DNA of 63,245 nt from an uncultured Pelagibacteraceae bacterium. GTDB lineage: Bacteria > Pseudomonadota > Alphaproteobacteria > Pelagibacterales > Pelagibacteraceae. Of this stretch, positions 1 through 8,075 are shown one piece after another. The notes beneath the pieces were generated by a model. That model was not told where the DNA came from. It ran no database searches and worked only from the letters and a program-made list of their open reading frames with translations. Positions within the stretch are counted from its first letter, which is position 1. Every line of letters starts with the position of its first letter. Where the stretch lies: contig CACGON010000005.1 of assembly GCA_902574695.1 (NCBI GenBank), forward strand, positions 1 through 63,245, written 5' to 3'. The translations under genes and the position numbers were made by a program.

Positions 1-272
1 CATTTACTTATTTAAACCCTCATGTTTACTCAGATACAGTTTTTTTCTTAGGAAATTTATCTAAAAATTTTGAATTAACAGATAAATATTCTTTTGGAAT
101 AGGGGCCTCTTTATCTTCATTTATTTTTTTTTTTACACTTGGCTACCTATCAAAATTTACATCTAATTATTTGAAGAGTCCGAGGATTTGGAAAATTATA
201 AATAATTTTATAATTCTATTTATGGGTGGAATAGCTTTATTTGTATTAAGAGAAATAATTAATTATTATTGA
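1..272 (+). CDS. LysE/ArgO-family amino acid exporter, C-terminal part
   Basis: Only the last ~89 codons are present; the start lies upstream of the window. The reading frame opens with codon 3-5 and stops at TGA 270-272. The visible protein begins with a NPHVYSDT segment, the conserved loop of LysE/ArgO/RhtB exporters (usually NPHVYLDT). It then has hydrophobic segments with FGIGASLSS and a final helix ending in a short polar tail. The family exports basic or other amino acids through the inner membrane by proton antiport; the substrate cannot be told here. About 67 bases of non-coding AT-rich DNA follow before the oxidase gene. Confidence 0.85.
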   Translation, partial: FTYLNPHVYSDTVFFLGNLSKNFELTDKYSFGIGASLSSFIFFFTLGYLSKFTSNYLKSPRIWKIINNFIILFMGGIALFVLREIINYY

Positions 273-339
273 AAAATCTAGCTTTTAGCAGACCATAATA
301 ACTCATTGGAAATTTAAAATTTGTCACTAAATATAAAGC

Positions 340-1020
340 ATGAGTCTAGACAAACATTTTACGCCAAAAAATTTTAGTGACAAGGTTGCACTTGGTTTCA
401 CTAAATTTTTAAGATTCCTTGCTGATACTTTTTTCAAAAAAAGATACGGTCATAGAGCTGTTGTCCTTGAAACGGTTGCAGCAGTGCCAGGTATGGTAGC
501 TGGAATGTTACTTCACCTTAAATCTTTAAGAAAAATGCAAGATGATAGAGGATGGATAAAAATTTTATTAGATGAAGCCGAAAATGAACGAATGCATCTA
601 ATGACTTTTATACATATTGCAAAACCAACTTTGATTGAAAGAATTATTATAATGATAGCTCAATTCATTTTTATTATCACTTATGCGATAATTTTTATTG
701 CATCACAAAGAACTGCTCATAGAATAGTAGGATACTTCGAAGAGGAAGCTGTTAGAAGTTATACAGAGTATTTAAATGAGTTAGAGATGGGTAAAATTAA
801 AAATATCTCCGCACCTGAAATTGCTATTAATTATTGGAACTTGCCACTCAATGCAACTTTGAAAGATGTTGTAAAAGTTATTAGAGATGATGAGGCAGGA
901 CACAGAGATGTAAATCATAGCTTTGCAGATATAATCAATAGCAAAATTAAACCAAAATCAGAAACAAATAAAAATAAAGAGCAAATTAAAGATTCTCAAA
1001 CCTTAAAAGAAAATAATTAA
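340..1020 (+). CDS. aox: Alternative oxidase (cyanide-insensitive ubiquinol oxidase)
   Basis: 226 residues. The di-iron four-helix signature of alternative oxidase is complete: LETVAAVPG (Glu44), ENERMHL (Glu83, His86), EEEAV (134-138) and DDEAGHRDVNH (Glu185, His188). Two hydrophobic stretches lie at ~49-62 and ~103-121, as expected for an interfacial membrane protein. The family oxidises ubiquinol and reduces O2 to water without pumping protons, so it acts as an electron overflow valve. The C-terminal ~25 residues are a polar Lys/Asn-rich tail beyond the catalytic core. The next gene starts 10 bases downstream after a strong AGGAGA, so the two are probably co-transcribed. Bacterial AOX is patchily distributed; its role beside a copper protein is inference. 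Confidence 0.95.
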   Translation: MSLDKHFTPKNFSDKVALGFTKFLRFLADTFFKKRYGHRAVVLETVAAVPGMVAGMLLHLKSLRKMQDDRGWIKILLDEAENERMHLMTFIHIAKPTLIERIIIMIAQFIFIITYAIIFIASQRTAHRIVGYFEEEAVRSYTEYLNELEMGKIKNISAPEIAINYWNLPLNATLKDVVKVIRDDEAGHRDVNHSFADIINSKIKPKSETNKNKEQIKDSQTLKENN

Positions 1021-1029
1021 AGGAGATTT

Positions 1030-1533
1030 ATGAAATTTTTAAATTTATTCGTAATTTTTATACTTTTTAATACAGCATCTTTTGCTGATAAAAATATGAA
1101 AATTGGATCTAAAGGGAAGTTGAGTGAGGTAGATAGGGTAATTAAAGTTAAAATGTATGACAATTACTATGAGCCAAAGTTTTTCAATATTAAAAAAGGC
1201 GAAACAATTAAATTCGAAATTGTTAATGCTGGCAACCTCGTTCATGAATTTAATATTGCTAACGCAATGATGCATAAAAAACATCAGCCAGAAATGGAAA
1301 GAATGGTTGAAAATGAGATACTGCTTGCAGACTCAATTGATAGAGAAAAAATGAAAAAGATGGCAAAAATGGATAAAGCCATGGCACACTCGCACAGTAA
1401 TAGCGTTCTACTAGCTCCTAAAGAAAAAAGAGATTTAGTTTGGAAATTCGATAACGCAACGAATATTGAAATCGCTTGTAATGTACCTGGTCATTATCAA
1501 ATAGGAATGATTGCCAAAGTACAACTAGACTAA
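1030..1533 (+). CDS. Exported cupredoxin (plastocyanin/azurin-like copper protein)
   Basis: 167 residues with a signal peptide of about 19 residues ending at FADKN, so it is probably periplasmic. The C-terminal half is a cupredoxin fold with type I copper ligands His72 (LVHEFN), Cys150 and His155 (ACNVPGHYQIGM) and Met160. Between the first ligand and the Cys loop is an insertion rich in Met and His (about 79-122), which could bind additional copper. The start is fixed by AGGAGA at 1021-1026 right after the oxidase stop codon. It probably carries electrons or copper. Its partner is not shown, but the tight pairing with an alternative oxidase and a DUF4396 protein suggests a shared copper or respiratory function (inference). 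Confidence 0.9.
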   Translation: MKFLNLFVIFILFNTASFADKNMKIGSKGKLSEVDRVIKVKMYDNYYEPKFFNIKKGETIKFEIVNAGNLVHEFNIANAMMHKKHQPEMERMVENEILLADSIDREKMKKMAKMDKAMAHSHSNSVLLAPKEKRDLVWKFDNATNIEIACNVPGHYQIGMIAKVQLD

Positions 1534-1558
1534 ATATTTATTAACTAATCTAGTAAAA

Positions 1559-2002
1559 ATGAGTTCTGAAACTATAATCTTTAATTGGTCATGTAAGCAT
1601 ACCTGGAAAAAAAGTGCAAAAAATACTGCTTGGTGTTTGCTTGGCTGTGCGATTGGAGACTTTGGAACAATATTATTTTTTCAAATAACAAAAATACCAT
1701 TTCCTGTTCTAGCAATTATGATACTTGCAATCATTAATGGTTTGATAACAAGTATTATTTTAGAAACTATTATTTTATTTAGACAAAATTTTAAATTTTT
1801 GAATGCTTTAAAAACAGCATTGGGAATGAGTTTTATCTCTATGATAAGTATGGAAATTACAATGAACCTAACTGATTATTTTTTAACAGGTGGTGCGATA
1901 CTTACGTGGTGGGTTGTACCAATTATGTTAGTGATAGGTTTTTTAACACCTTGGCCTTACAATTATTGGAGATTAAAGAAGTTTAATATTAGTTGTCACT
2001 AA
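1559..2002 (+). CDS. DUF4396-type membrane protein
   Basis: 147 residues with about four membrane segments and a Trp/Cys-rich N-terminus (WSCKHTW, CLLGCAIGDFGT) and the end motif GFLTPWPYNYWRL, the pattern I associate with DUF4396 proteins. No biochemical function is known for the family. The Cys/His pairs near the N-terminus and His147 at the very end could bind metal, which would fit the preceding cupredoxin gene, but that is inference. It is the third gene of the oxidase-cupredoxin run, 25 bases after the cupredoxin stop, and its end overlaps the end of the convergent dehydrogenase gene by 4 bases. Confidence 0.82.
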   Translation: MSSETIIFNWSCKHTWKKSAKNTAWCLLGCAIGDFGTILFFQITKIPFPVLAIMILAIINGLITSIILETIILFRQNFKFLNALKTALGMSFISMISMEITMNLTDYFLTGGAILTWWVVPIMLVIGFLTPWPYNYWRLKKFNISCH

Positions 2003-3285
2003 TTTGAGTAACCATATTTTCTTAGTCGGACGTCACCTGTTCTAGCATGGGCTTCCATACCTTCATATCTAGAAATTCTCGCTGCTGCTGCGCCCACTTC
2101 TTTAGTAGATTCTTTTGTCATTCTTTGAAAACTCAAAGTTTTAATGAACTTTCCGACAAATAATCCACCAGTATATCGACCTGCACCTTTAGTTGGTAAA
2201 ATATGATTTGTTCCTGAGCACTTATCTCCATACGCAACAGTTGTTTCTTCCCCAATAAAGAGAGATCCATAATTTTTAAGTCTTTCGTGAAACCATTTTA
2301 GATTTTTAGTTTGAACCTCTAGATGTTCAGGCGCATATTCATCACTAATAGAAGCCATCTCCTCATCATTATCACATAAAATTACTTCTCCATAATCTCT
2401 CCATGCTGCTTCTGCACTAGCTCTTGGCATTTCAGGTAATTCTGAAATTAATTCTGGAACTCTTTTTATTACATCTTCGGCTAGCTTTTTACTTGTTGTA
2501 TAAAGCCAGGCTGGAGAATTATATCCATGCTCAGCTTGTCCAACTAAATCTACAGCAACAATTTCAGGATCAGCAGTTTCATCTGCAATAACTGCAATCT
2601 CAGTCGGTCCTGCAAACAAATCAATTCCAACTTTTCCAAATAAAATTCTCTTTGCTTCTGCAACAAATTGATTACCAGGTCCTACCAATATATCTGCTGG
2701 TGTATTTCCAAACATTCCATAAGTCATTGCAGCAATAGCTGGAACACCGCCTAAATTTAAAATTTTATCTGCACCACACAAATTAGCTGTATAAATTATT
2801 GCAGGATGAGCTCCCACTTTTTCTTTTGGTGGAGAACAAGCAATAATATTTTTAACACCAGCGACTTTAGCTGTTGTAACACTCATTACTGCAGAAGCTA
2901 TATGCGCAAATCTTCCCCCAGGTATATAGCAACCTGCAGTATTTACTGGTATAAGTTTCTGACCGGCATACAAACCTTTAGATAACTCAACCTCAAAATC
3001 TTGACCATAATTTTTTAATTGCGCTTCTGCAAACTTTCTAACTCTTTCATGTGAGAATTGAACATCATCTTTTGTTTTTTGATCTAGAGTTTTTTTAATT
3101 TCATCTATTCTTTCTTCAGAAACTATTATTTCTCCATTATATTTATCAAATTTTTCAGTTAATTCTTTACACCCTTCTTCTCTTGATTTCTCTAAATCAT
3201 TAAGAAGTTTTTGAACTATTTCTTTTGTTTTGTTGTCGTCCGTTGAAGATGTTTTTGGTGATTTTTTAAGATATTTAATTGGCAT
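1999..3285 (-). CDS. HisD-superfamily dehydrogenase, sulfopropanediol dehydrogenase (HpsN)-like
   Basis: 428 residues, the length of histidinol dehydrogenase. Family motifs are present: AGPTEIAVIAD (225-235), QAEHG (250-254), EYAPEHLEV (316-324) and SGTNHILPT (357-365). The segment NTAGCYIPGGRFAH and the QAEHGYNSPAW context resemble HpsN-type enzymes, which oxidise 2,3-dihydroxypropane-1-sulfonate to sulfolactate with NAD. There are no other histidine biosynthesis genes nearby; instead a phosphotransacetylase follows 26 bases downstream on the same strand order and a taurine-type transporter is close by. Assignment as sulfonate dehydrogenase rather than biosynthetic HisD is an inference from motif flavour and context. 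A Lys/Glu-rich N-terminal arm of ~70 residues precedes the catalytic core. Confidence 0.88.
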   Translation of the reverse strand: MPIKYLKKSPKTSSTDDNKTKEIVQKLLNDLEKSREEGCKELTEKFDKYNGEIIVSEERIDEIKKTLDQKTKDDVQFSHERVRKFAEAQLKNYGQDFEVELSKGLYAGQKLIPVNTAGCYIPGGRFAHIASAVMSVTTAKVAGVKNIIACSPPKEKVGAHPAIIYTANLCGADKILNLGGVPAIAAMTYGMFGNTPADILVGPGNQFVAEAKRILFGKVGIDLFAGPTEIAVIADETADPEIVAVDLVGQAEHGYNSPAWLYTTSKKLAEDVIKRVPELISELPEMPRASAEAAWRDYGEVILCDNDEEMASISDEYAPEHLEVQTKNLKWFHERLKNYGSLFIGEETTVAYGDKCSGTNHILPTKGAGRYTGGLFVGKFIKTLSFQRMTKESTKEVGAAAARISRYEGMEAHARTGDVRLRKYGYSN

Positions 3286-3311
3286 AATTTTATAAACTTT
3301 TAAATCAAAAG

Positions 3312-4223
3312 CTAATCTAATGCAACAACTGCAGCTGCAATTGAAGCTAATCTTGCTGGAGCATCATCTGACCTACTTGTTATTACAACTGGAACTTTTC
3401 CACCAACCACAACACCAGCAGCACAGGCTCCCATAAAATAAATCATCATTTTTACTAAACCATTTCCAGTTTCAAAACTTGGAACTAATAAAACATCTGC
3501 AGAACCCGCAACAATATTTTTAATGCCTTTGATTGCAGCAGATTTTTTTGAAATGCTATTATCAAATGCTAAAGGACCAAAAACATCAGCATTTAATTTT
3601 TCTTTCTTTGCAAGTTCAGTTATTTCCTTTGCATCAAGAGAACTTTGAACACTATCCAGTACTTCTTCTGTTGCAGATAAAACAGATACTTTAGGTCTAG
3701 ATATTCCTATTCTATTACAAAAATCAATCACGTTTCTTAGAATATGCATTTTAGTTTTAACATTAGGTAACACATTCAATGCTCCATCAGTAATTATCAA
3801 TGGATGGTCATCTTTATTCAAAGTCATATGCCAAATATGGCTCATTCTATTTTTTCCAAGTAAATTATATTCTCTCTTTAAAACCTCTTTCATTAATACA
3901 TCTGTGTGAATATGACCTTTTACGATAATTTTAATCTCACCCTTTGCAGCAAGTTTTGCTGCAACTTTTGCAGTATTATTTTCTACTGGCTCATGAATGA
4001 TTTTAAACCTTGATATATCAAACTTTAATTCTCCAGCACATTTTTCAATTTCAGATTTATCACCAATTAAAATGGGAACTATCAAATTTTCATTAACCGC
4101 ATCCATAGCTGATTGCATTGGTAATAATTTTCCCGCATTTACAATTGCTACTGGCACACCTTTTTTATTATGTGCAACATCTAATAAATTATGCGGGCAA
4201 ATTATTTCTTTATCTGATAGCAT
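3312..4223 (-). CDS. pta: Phosphate acetyl/butyryltransferase family enzyme
   Basis: 303 residues, matching single-domain phosphate acetyl/butyryl transferases. Visible family features are VAIVNAGKLLPMQSAMDAV near the start, KGHIHTDVLMKEVL, HIWHM, ITDGALNV and a C-terminal LVPSFETGNGLVKMM followed by GGKVPVVITSRSD. These enzymes interconvert acyl phosphate and acyl-CoA. No acetate kinase lies beside it. In sulfonate catabolism the enzyme converts the acetyl phosphate released by sulfoacetaldehyde acetyltransferase (Xsc) to acetyl-CoA, so pairing with an HpsN-like dehydrogenase is suggestive, but xsc is not in this window. It lies upstream of the hpsN-like gene in the same transcription direction, and is divergent from the BASS transporter. 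Confidence 0.9.
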   Translation of the reverse strand: MLSDKEIICPHNLLDVAHNKKGVPVAIVNAGKLLPMQSAMDAVNENLIVPILIGDKSEIEKCAGELKFDISRFKIIHEPVENNTAKVAAKLAAKGEIKIIVKGHIHTDVLMKEVLKREYNLLGKNRMSHIWHMTLNKDDHPLIITDGALNVLPNVKTKMHILRNVIDFCNRIGISRPKVSVLSATEEVLDSVQSSLDAKEITELAKKEKLNADVFGPLAFDNSISKKSAAIKGIKNIVAGSADVLLVPSFETGNGLVKMMIYFMGACAAGVVVGGKVPVVITSRSDDAPARLASIAAAVVALD

Positions 4224-4280
4224 TTGTTATTTAATTTCATATTTATATGATGTGTATATATTAAGTTATTATGGCATAAA

Positions 4281-5129
4281 ATGGAAATTGTAACTAAAAT
4301 TTTACCTATTGCTTTAGCATTCATAATGCTCACCCTTGGTCTCAGTCTAACCACACAAGATTTTATAAGAGTTATAAAGCAACCCAAAGATTTTTTATTG
4401 GGAATGTTTAGTCAGATTCTTATTTTACCTTTTGTTGCAATTTTATTAATTAAAGTTTGGCCAATATCTCCAGAAATTGCGGTAGGATTGTTGATTATTG
4501 CTGCAGCTCCAGGTGGCGTTACATCAAATGTACTTACGTCATATGCAAAAGGTGATGTAGCTTTATCAATATCTCTAACAGCAGTTATTAGTTTATTAAG
4601 TATTATAACTGTTCCATTTATAATTTTTAATTCTATAAATTTTCTTGGATTTAATATCGTTAATAAAAATATTTCCTTGTTATCAGTTGCAATGCAAATG
4701 TTTTTTATTGTATCAGTACCAACTTTAATAGGAATGATAATAAGAAAAATGTTAAATCGATTTACACAAAAATTTGAACCAATTGCAAATAAAATATCTT
4801 TATTTTTATTTTTAATCGTTCTGGTAGGGGCTATTTATTCTGAGAAAGATAATATAATTAATTATTTTGTAGAGTCTGGTATTATTACTTTATCGTTAAA
4901 TTTATTAATGATGGTAATTGCATTTTTTTTAGCTCATTTTTTTGGCTCAGGAATTAAACAAAAAAAAACTATCGCTATTGAGTGTGGACTTCAAAATGGA
5001 ACATTAGCTATATTTGTTGGAACAATAATGTTTGAAGGTGGTATTTATATTATTCCAGCTGCAACTTATAGCCTAATTATGTTTGCAACCTCAATACTGT
5101 TTGTATTATTTTTAAGAAATTCGAATTAA
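4281..5129 (+). CDS. Bile acid:sodium symporter (BASS) family transporter
   Basis: 282 residues with nine to ten hydrophobic segments. The BASS signature region AAAPGGVTSNVLTSYAKGDVALSISLT (split across residues ~73-99) and the second crossover motif ECGLQNGTLA are present. The family couples Na+ to uptake of organic anions such as bile acids, pyruvate, pantothenate or sulfated compounds. The substrate is not evident. It starts 57 bases from the divergent phosphotransacetylase gene and so may share its control region. A second BASS gene lies at 18776-19618, at the other border of the sulfonate/amine region. Confidence 0.93.
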   Translation: MEIVTKILPIALAFIMLTLGLSLTTQDFIRVIKQPKDFLLGMFSQILILPFVAILLIKVWPISPEIAVGLLIIAAAPGGVTSNVLTSYAKGDVALSISLTAVISLLSIITVPFIIFNSINFLGFNIVNKNISLLSVAMQMFFIVSVPTLIGMIIRKMLNRFTQKFEPIANKISLFLFLIVLVGAIYSEKDNIINYFVESGIITLSLNLLMMVIAFFLAHFFGSGIKQKKTIAIECGLQNGTLAIFVGTIMFEGGIYIIPAATYSLIMFATSILFVLFLRNSN

Positions 5130-5143
5130 TTTAAGATCTTATT

Positions 5144-5527
5144 TTATCGTCTGCCTTTTTTACTCTTTAGACCTAGTTTATCGCTGTGTCTTAATCTTAA
5201 GATTACAATTGCTGCCGCAATTAAAACTATTGCAACTGCTTCGTAAACAAGAGCAGAAGGATCCATTTCCTTACCTTGTAGAATTATAAATCGAGCTAAA
5301 GCAGTAATAGCTATAAGCAAAGGCAAAGTTATACTTATAGATTGTTGATCCCAAAATACTCTTACCATTGCAAGCACTTCTAAGTATAGAAACATTAATA
5401 ATAAATCTGCTAGAGTAACGTTTTTATTTATAAACATTGTATAAATTTCAATTCCCACAGCAATAATTGTGCTCACTAGAATTATTATAAGTAAAATTAA
5501 TTGAACGTTTTTTGTAATTTTTTCCAT
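5144..5527 (-). CDS. PsiE-like small membrane protein
   Basis: 127 residues when started at the ATG at 5527-5525, which overlaps the stop of the upstream gene as TAATG; an in-frame ATG nine codons earlier lies inside that gene and is less likely. Four hydrophobic helices are seen. The pattern VTLADLLLMFLYLEVLAMVRVFW followed by ITALARFIIL (each a short conserved block) is that of the phosphate-starvation-inducible PsiE family, whose molecular function is unknown. It ends in a Lys/Arg-rich tail (GLKSKKGRR). It is coupled translationally to the hypothetical membrane protein before it. Confidence 0.85.
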   Translation of the reverse strand: MEKITKNVQLILLIIILVSTIIAVGIEIYTMFINKNVTLADLLLMFLYLEVLAMVRVFWDQQSISITLPLLIAITALARFIILQGKEMDPSALVYEAVAIVLIAAAIVILRLRHSDKLGLKSKKGRR

Positions 5528-5979
5528 TATTTTCCTTTTGTAAACGGTAGCCATTTTTCAAAAGCAGACTTATCCGGACCGTCATAAGGTATCTTATAAG
5601 AGTTTGTGTTTGTCAATACCTCAATACCTTTTGAAAAAACAAACATGAATACAATAATAAAAACTAAAGCCATGATTTTAAAAGGACTATAATTTTTTAC
5701 TTTAAATACACTGGATGATTGTGCTTCTGCTTTGTGGAACTGTTTAAAAGTCCAGTATGTTGCAAATATTAAACCAATATGTGCAATAAAAACTCCAGCC
5801 CATCCAAAAGCAAATGTAGCGTATGAAAATACATACAAGCTAAATACCGTTGACCAAATGAAACTTAAAACAAGTAATATTTGTAATCTTACAGTTCTTG
5901 GCAATGCTCGAAGATCATTTTTTGTATCATCAAACAGTATATTTGCTGCGTCTATAAACCAGTTTTTTATTGATTCCAT
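5527..5979 (-). CDS. Conserved hypothetical membrane protein
   Basis: 150 residues; not recognised as a named family. The N-terminal ~30 residues are polar (NWFIDAANILFDDTKNDL), followed by hydrophobic helices at about 32-50, 55-75 and 100-120, then a polar tail. Its stop overlaps the start of the PsiE-like gene (TAATG), so the two products are probably made together. It lies 45 bases downstream of the Ldh-family gene, in the same direction as the tau operon, and may be part of that transcript. Confidence 0.8.
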   Translation of the reverse strand: MESIKNWFIDAANILFDDTKNDLRALPRTVRLQILLVLSFIWSTVFSLYVFSYATFAFGWAGVFIAHIGLIFATYWTFKQFHKAEAQSSSVFKVKNYSPFKIMALVFIIVFMFVFSKGIEVLTNTNSYKIPYDGPDKSAFEKWLPFTKGK

Positions 5980-6024
5980 AATTTTAAGCTTATGAAAAAA
6001 ACTATAATTAGAGATAATTAATTG

Positions 6025-7035
6025 TCAAGAAGCAATTAAACTCTCTAAATCATTTTTAATATTTTCTGGAATATATATTTTTTTATTTACGTTTTTTTTA
6101 AATCTTTTCTGCTTGTTTTGTCCCGGGTATAAAATTTCTTTCACACCTTTGATTTTAGGCAAACCCTTAACTCTTTTAATATTTTGTTTTATTTTTTCAT
6201 TGAAATTTCCTACAAATAAATTTGGTTTAATTGTCAAAAACATATGCCCAACATTTTGTGGTCCTGAAAAGTCATCAAACGGATCTTTGACTTTTCCACC
6301 ATGGTTAGCACCAGTCATAACTCCACTTAATATATCTACCATCCAAGCTAAACCTGATCCTCTAAATCCGCCTAATGGCAATTGAACGCCTAATAAAGCT
6401 TTTTTTGCATCAGTTGTTGGTTTGCCAAACTTATCTAAAGCAACACCGGCAGGAATTTTTTTTCCTGTTTTTGCTGCAACTCTTATTTTACCTCTATTAA
6501 TTTCAGAGACTGAAGTATCTAAAATAAAAGGTGTTTTTGATGAGGTAGGGGATCCAAAACATATTGGATTTGTTCCAAATAATTTTTTTCTCGAACCATG
6601 AGGTGCTACTGCAGGGGGCGCATTTGTAAAACATAAAACTATAAGATTTTTTTTTACCGCTTGTTCAGCGTAATATCCTGACAAACCATAGTGGCCACTA
6701 TTTTTTATACCAACTAATCCAATTCCTGTTTTCTTTGCATTTATAATTGCTTGTTTAATACCAATGTCTGCCGCTACAAATCCTATACTGTTATTAGCAT
6801 CAATATGCGAAATTGATTGTGAAATTTTTTTAATTTTTATTTTTGGCTTCGAATTTATTACTTTTTTTTTTATTCGGTCACAATACATTTTTAATCTTGA
6901 GAGACCATGAGTATGTGCACCAACTATTTCTGCATTAATTATTGCACTTGATGCAATATCTGCATGCTTGTTACTTAAGCCATGTTTTTTAAAAATATGG
7001 ATTATTTGTTTTTTTAATTTTTTTCCATCAACCAT
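6025..7035 (-). CDS. Ldh/malate-type NAD(P)-dependent dehydrogenase (YlbC/ComC family)
   Basis: 336 residues, typical for the type-2 malate/L-lactate dehydrogenase family, which is unrelated to the Rossmann LDHs. Family motifs seen: GAHTHGLSRL, SGHYGLSGYYAEQA (catalytic His region), TNAPPAVAPHG, FGTNPICFGSP, FILDTSVSEINRGKIRVAAKTG and FRGSGLAWMVDILSGVMTGA. Members reduce or oxidise 2-oxo acids, including (R)-sulfolactate (ComC), ureidoglycolate, diketogulonate and others. Its start overlaps the end of the PQQ-dehydrogenase gene by 22 bases, so it appears to be the last or a late gene of the tau operon. With an HpsN-like enzyme nearby, a sulfolactate role is a reasonable inference but unproven. 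Confidence 0.92.
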   Translation of the reverse strand: MVDGKKLKKQIIHIFKKHGLSNKHADIASSAIINAEIVGAHTHGLSRLKMYCDRIKKKVINSKPKIKIKKISQSISHIDANNSIGFVAADIGIKQAIINAKKTGIGLVGIKNSGHYGLSGYYAEQAVKKNLIVLCFTNAPPAVAPHGSRKKLFGTNPICFGSPTSSKTPFILDTSVSEINRGKIRVAAKTGKKIPAGVALDKFGKPTTDAKKALLGVQLPLGGFRGSGLAWMVDILSGVMTGANHGGKVKDPFDDFSGPQNVGHMFLTIKPNLFVGNFNEKIKQNIKRVKGLPKIKGVKEILYPGQNKQKRFKKNVNKKIYIPENIKNDLESLIAS

Positions 7036-8075
7036 AGTGCATCTTTAGTTAAAAAATATATCTTACCAGTGGTTGGATGCACTTGTATATCTCTTATTCG
7101 TCCAATTTGATTTTTAAAAATAACTTTTTCTTTGACATCTTGAAGGTTTGAAAAATCAAGCGATCTTAATGACATATCCTTTAAAGATGTGATCAATGCT
7201 AAACCATTCCATTCCTTAAATTCTTTTCCTTTGTAAATTGTTATCGCACTTACTGCAATTGATGGAACCCAATATTTTATTGCTTTAGTAAAACCTGGTT
7301 TCCATTTAGGACCAATTTTTGTTCCACTATAATTTGTACCTCCCCATCCTAAAATTTTCCATCCATAATTTTCTCCTTTTTTGACTTCACCGAACCAATC
7401 TCCACCTTTTGCGCCATGGTTTGACATGTAAACCTTCTGGTCAAAAGGAGACAAAAAAAGCCCTTGAGGATTTCTAATACCAATCTGAAAAATTTCAGGT
7501 AACCAATTATCTTTGCCTTTAAATTTTGGATTATCTTTAGGAATACTTCCGTCTAAATGTATACGAATAATACTTCCAGGGTGGGAAGCCGGATCCTGAG
7601 CAATCATACCTTGACCTCTTTCACCAGCTGATGCATATAAGTAATTATCTTTAATAACTAATCTAGATCCAAAATGATAACCAGAGTCTATTGGTGGTTC
7701 AGCTTGAAATATATTTGTAAAAGATAATTTTTTTTTATTTAATTTAGCTCTTGCAATAGATGTACTTGTTTTCCAATCTCCTCTATTTTCAGAGTAGGAA
7801 ACCCACAGACTGTTTTCTTTATGTAAGATGTCTAATAATCCGCCCTGACCATAAACCAAGAAATTAAGATTGTGATCTACATTTGAAATATTTTTTGTGT
7901 CTATATTGACTATTTTAATTTTTCCTTCTTTTTCTGTAATAATGATCTCATCATCGTTTATGAAAGAAGATCCCCAAGGTTCATCTAAATTTACTATTTT
8001 ATTAAGTCTAATCTCATCTGCTTGAGTTATAGATGAAATAAAAAATATAAAAAATATTAACCTTTTCCACGCCAT
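7014..8075 (-). CDS. PQQ-dependent soluble aldose sugar dehydrogenase-like beta-propeller protein
   Basis: 353 residues with an N-terminal signal peptide (about 1-19, ending ITQADE), so periplasmic. It has the six-bladed quinoprotein glucose dehydrogenase-B family pattern: EPWGSSFINDD, GQGGLLDI, GSRLVI, AGERGQGMIAQDPASHPG, IFQIGIRNPQGL and KKGENYGWKILGW. Relatives (for example YliI) oxidise aldoses with bound PQQ. Its first 19 bases overlap the 3' end of the enlarged tauC gene and its last 22 bases overlap the Ldh-family gene, so all are probably one transcript. No PQQ biosynthesis gene is in the window; the true substrate is unknown. Confidence 0.93.
   Translation of the reverse strand: MAWKRLIFFIFFISSITQADEIRLNKIVNLDEPWGSSFINDDEIIITEKEGKIKIVNIDTKNISNVDHNLNFLVYGQGGLLDILHKENSLWVSYSENRGDWKTSTSIARAKLNKKKLSFTNIFQAEPPIDSGYHFGSRLVIKDNYLYASAGERGQGMIAQDPASHPGSIIRIHLDGSIPKDNPKFKGKDNWLPEIFQIGIRNPQGLFLSPFDQKVYMSNHGAKGGDWFGEVKKGENYGWKILGWGGTNYSGTKIGPKWKPGFTKAIKYWVPSIAVSAITIYKGKEFKEWNGLALITSLKDMSLRSLDFSNLQDVKEKVIFKNQIGRIRDIQVHPTTGKIYFLTKDALWLMEKN

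Noticed and set aside
1999-3285. Reading as biosynthetic histidinol dehydrogenase (hisD)
   Set aside because: No other his genes nearby, and the IPGGRFAH and QAEHGYNSPAW contexts suggest the HpsN-like subgroup. Not excluded, so the gene symbol was left blank.
5129-5144. Bidirectional terminator between BASS and psiE-like genes
   Set aside because: Only 14 bases lie between the convergent stops and no convincing stem was found.
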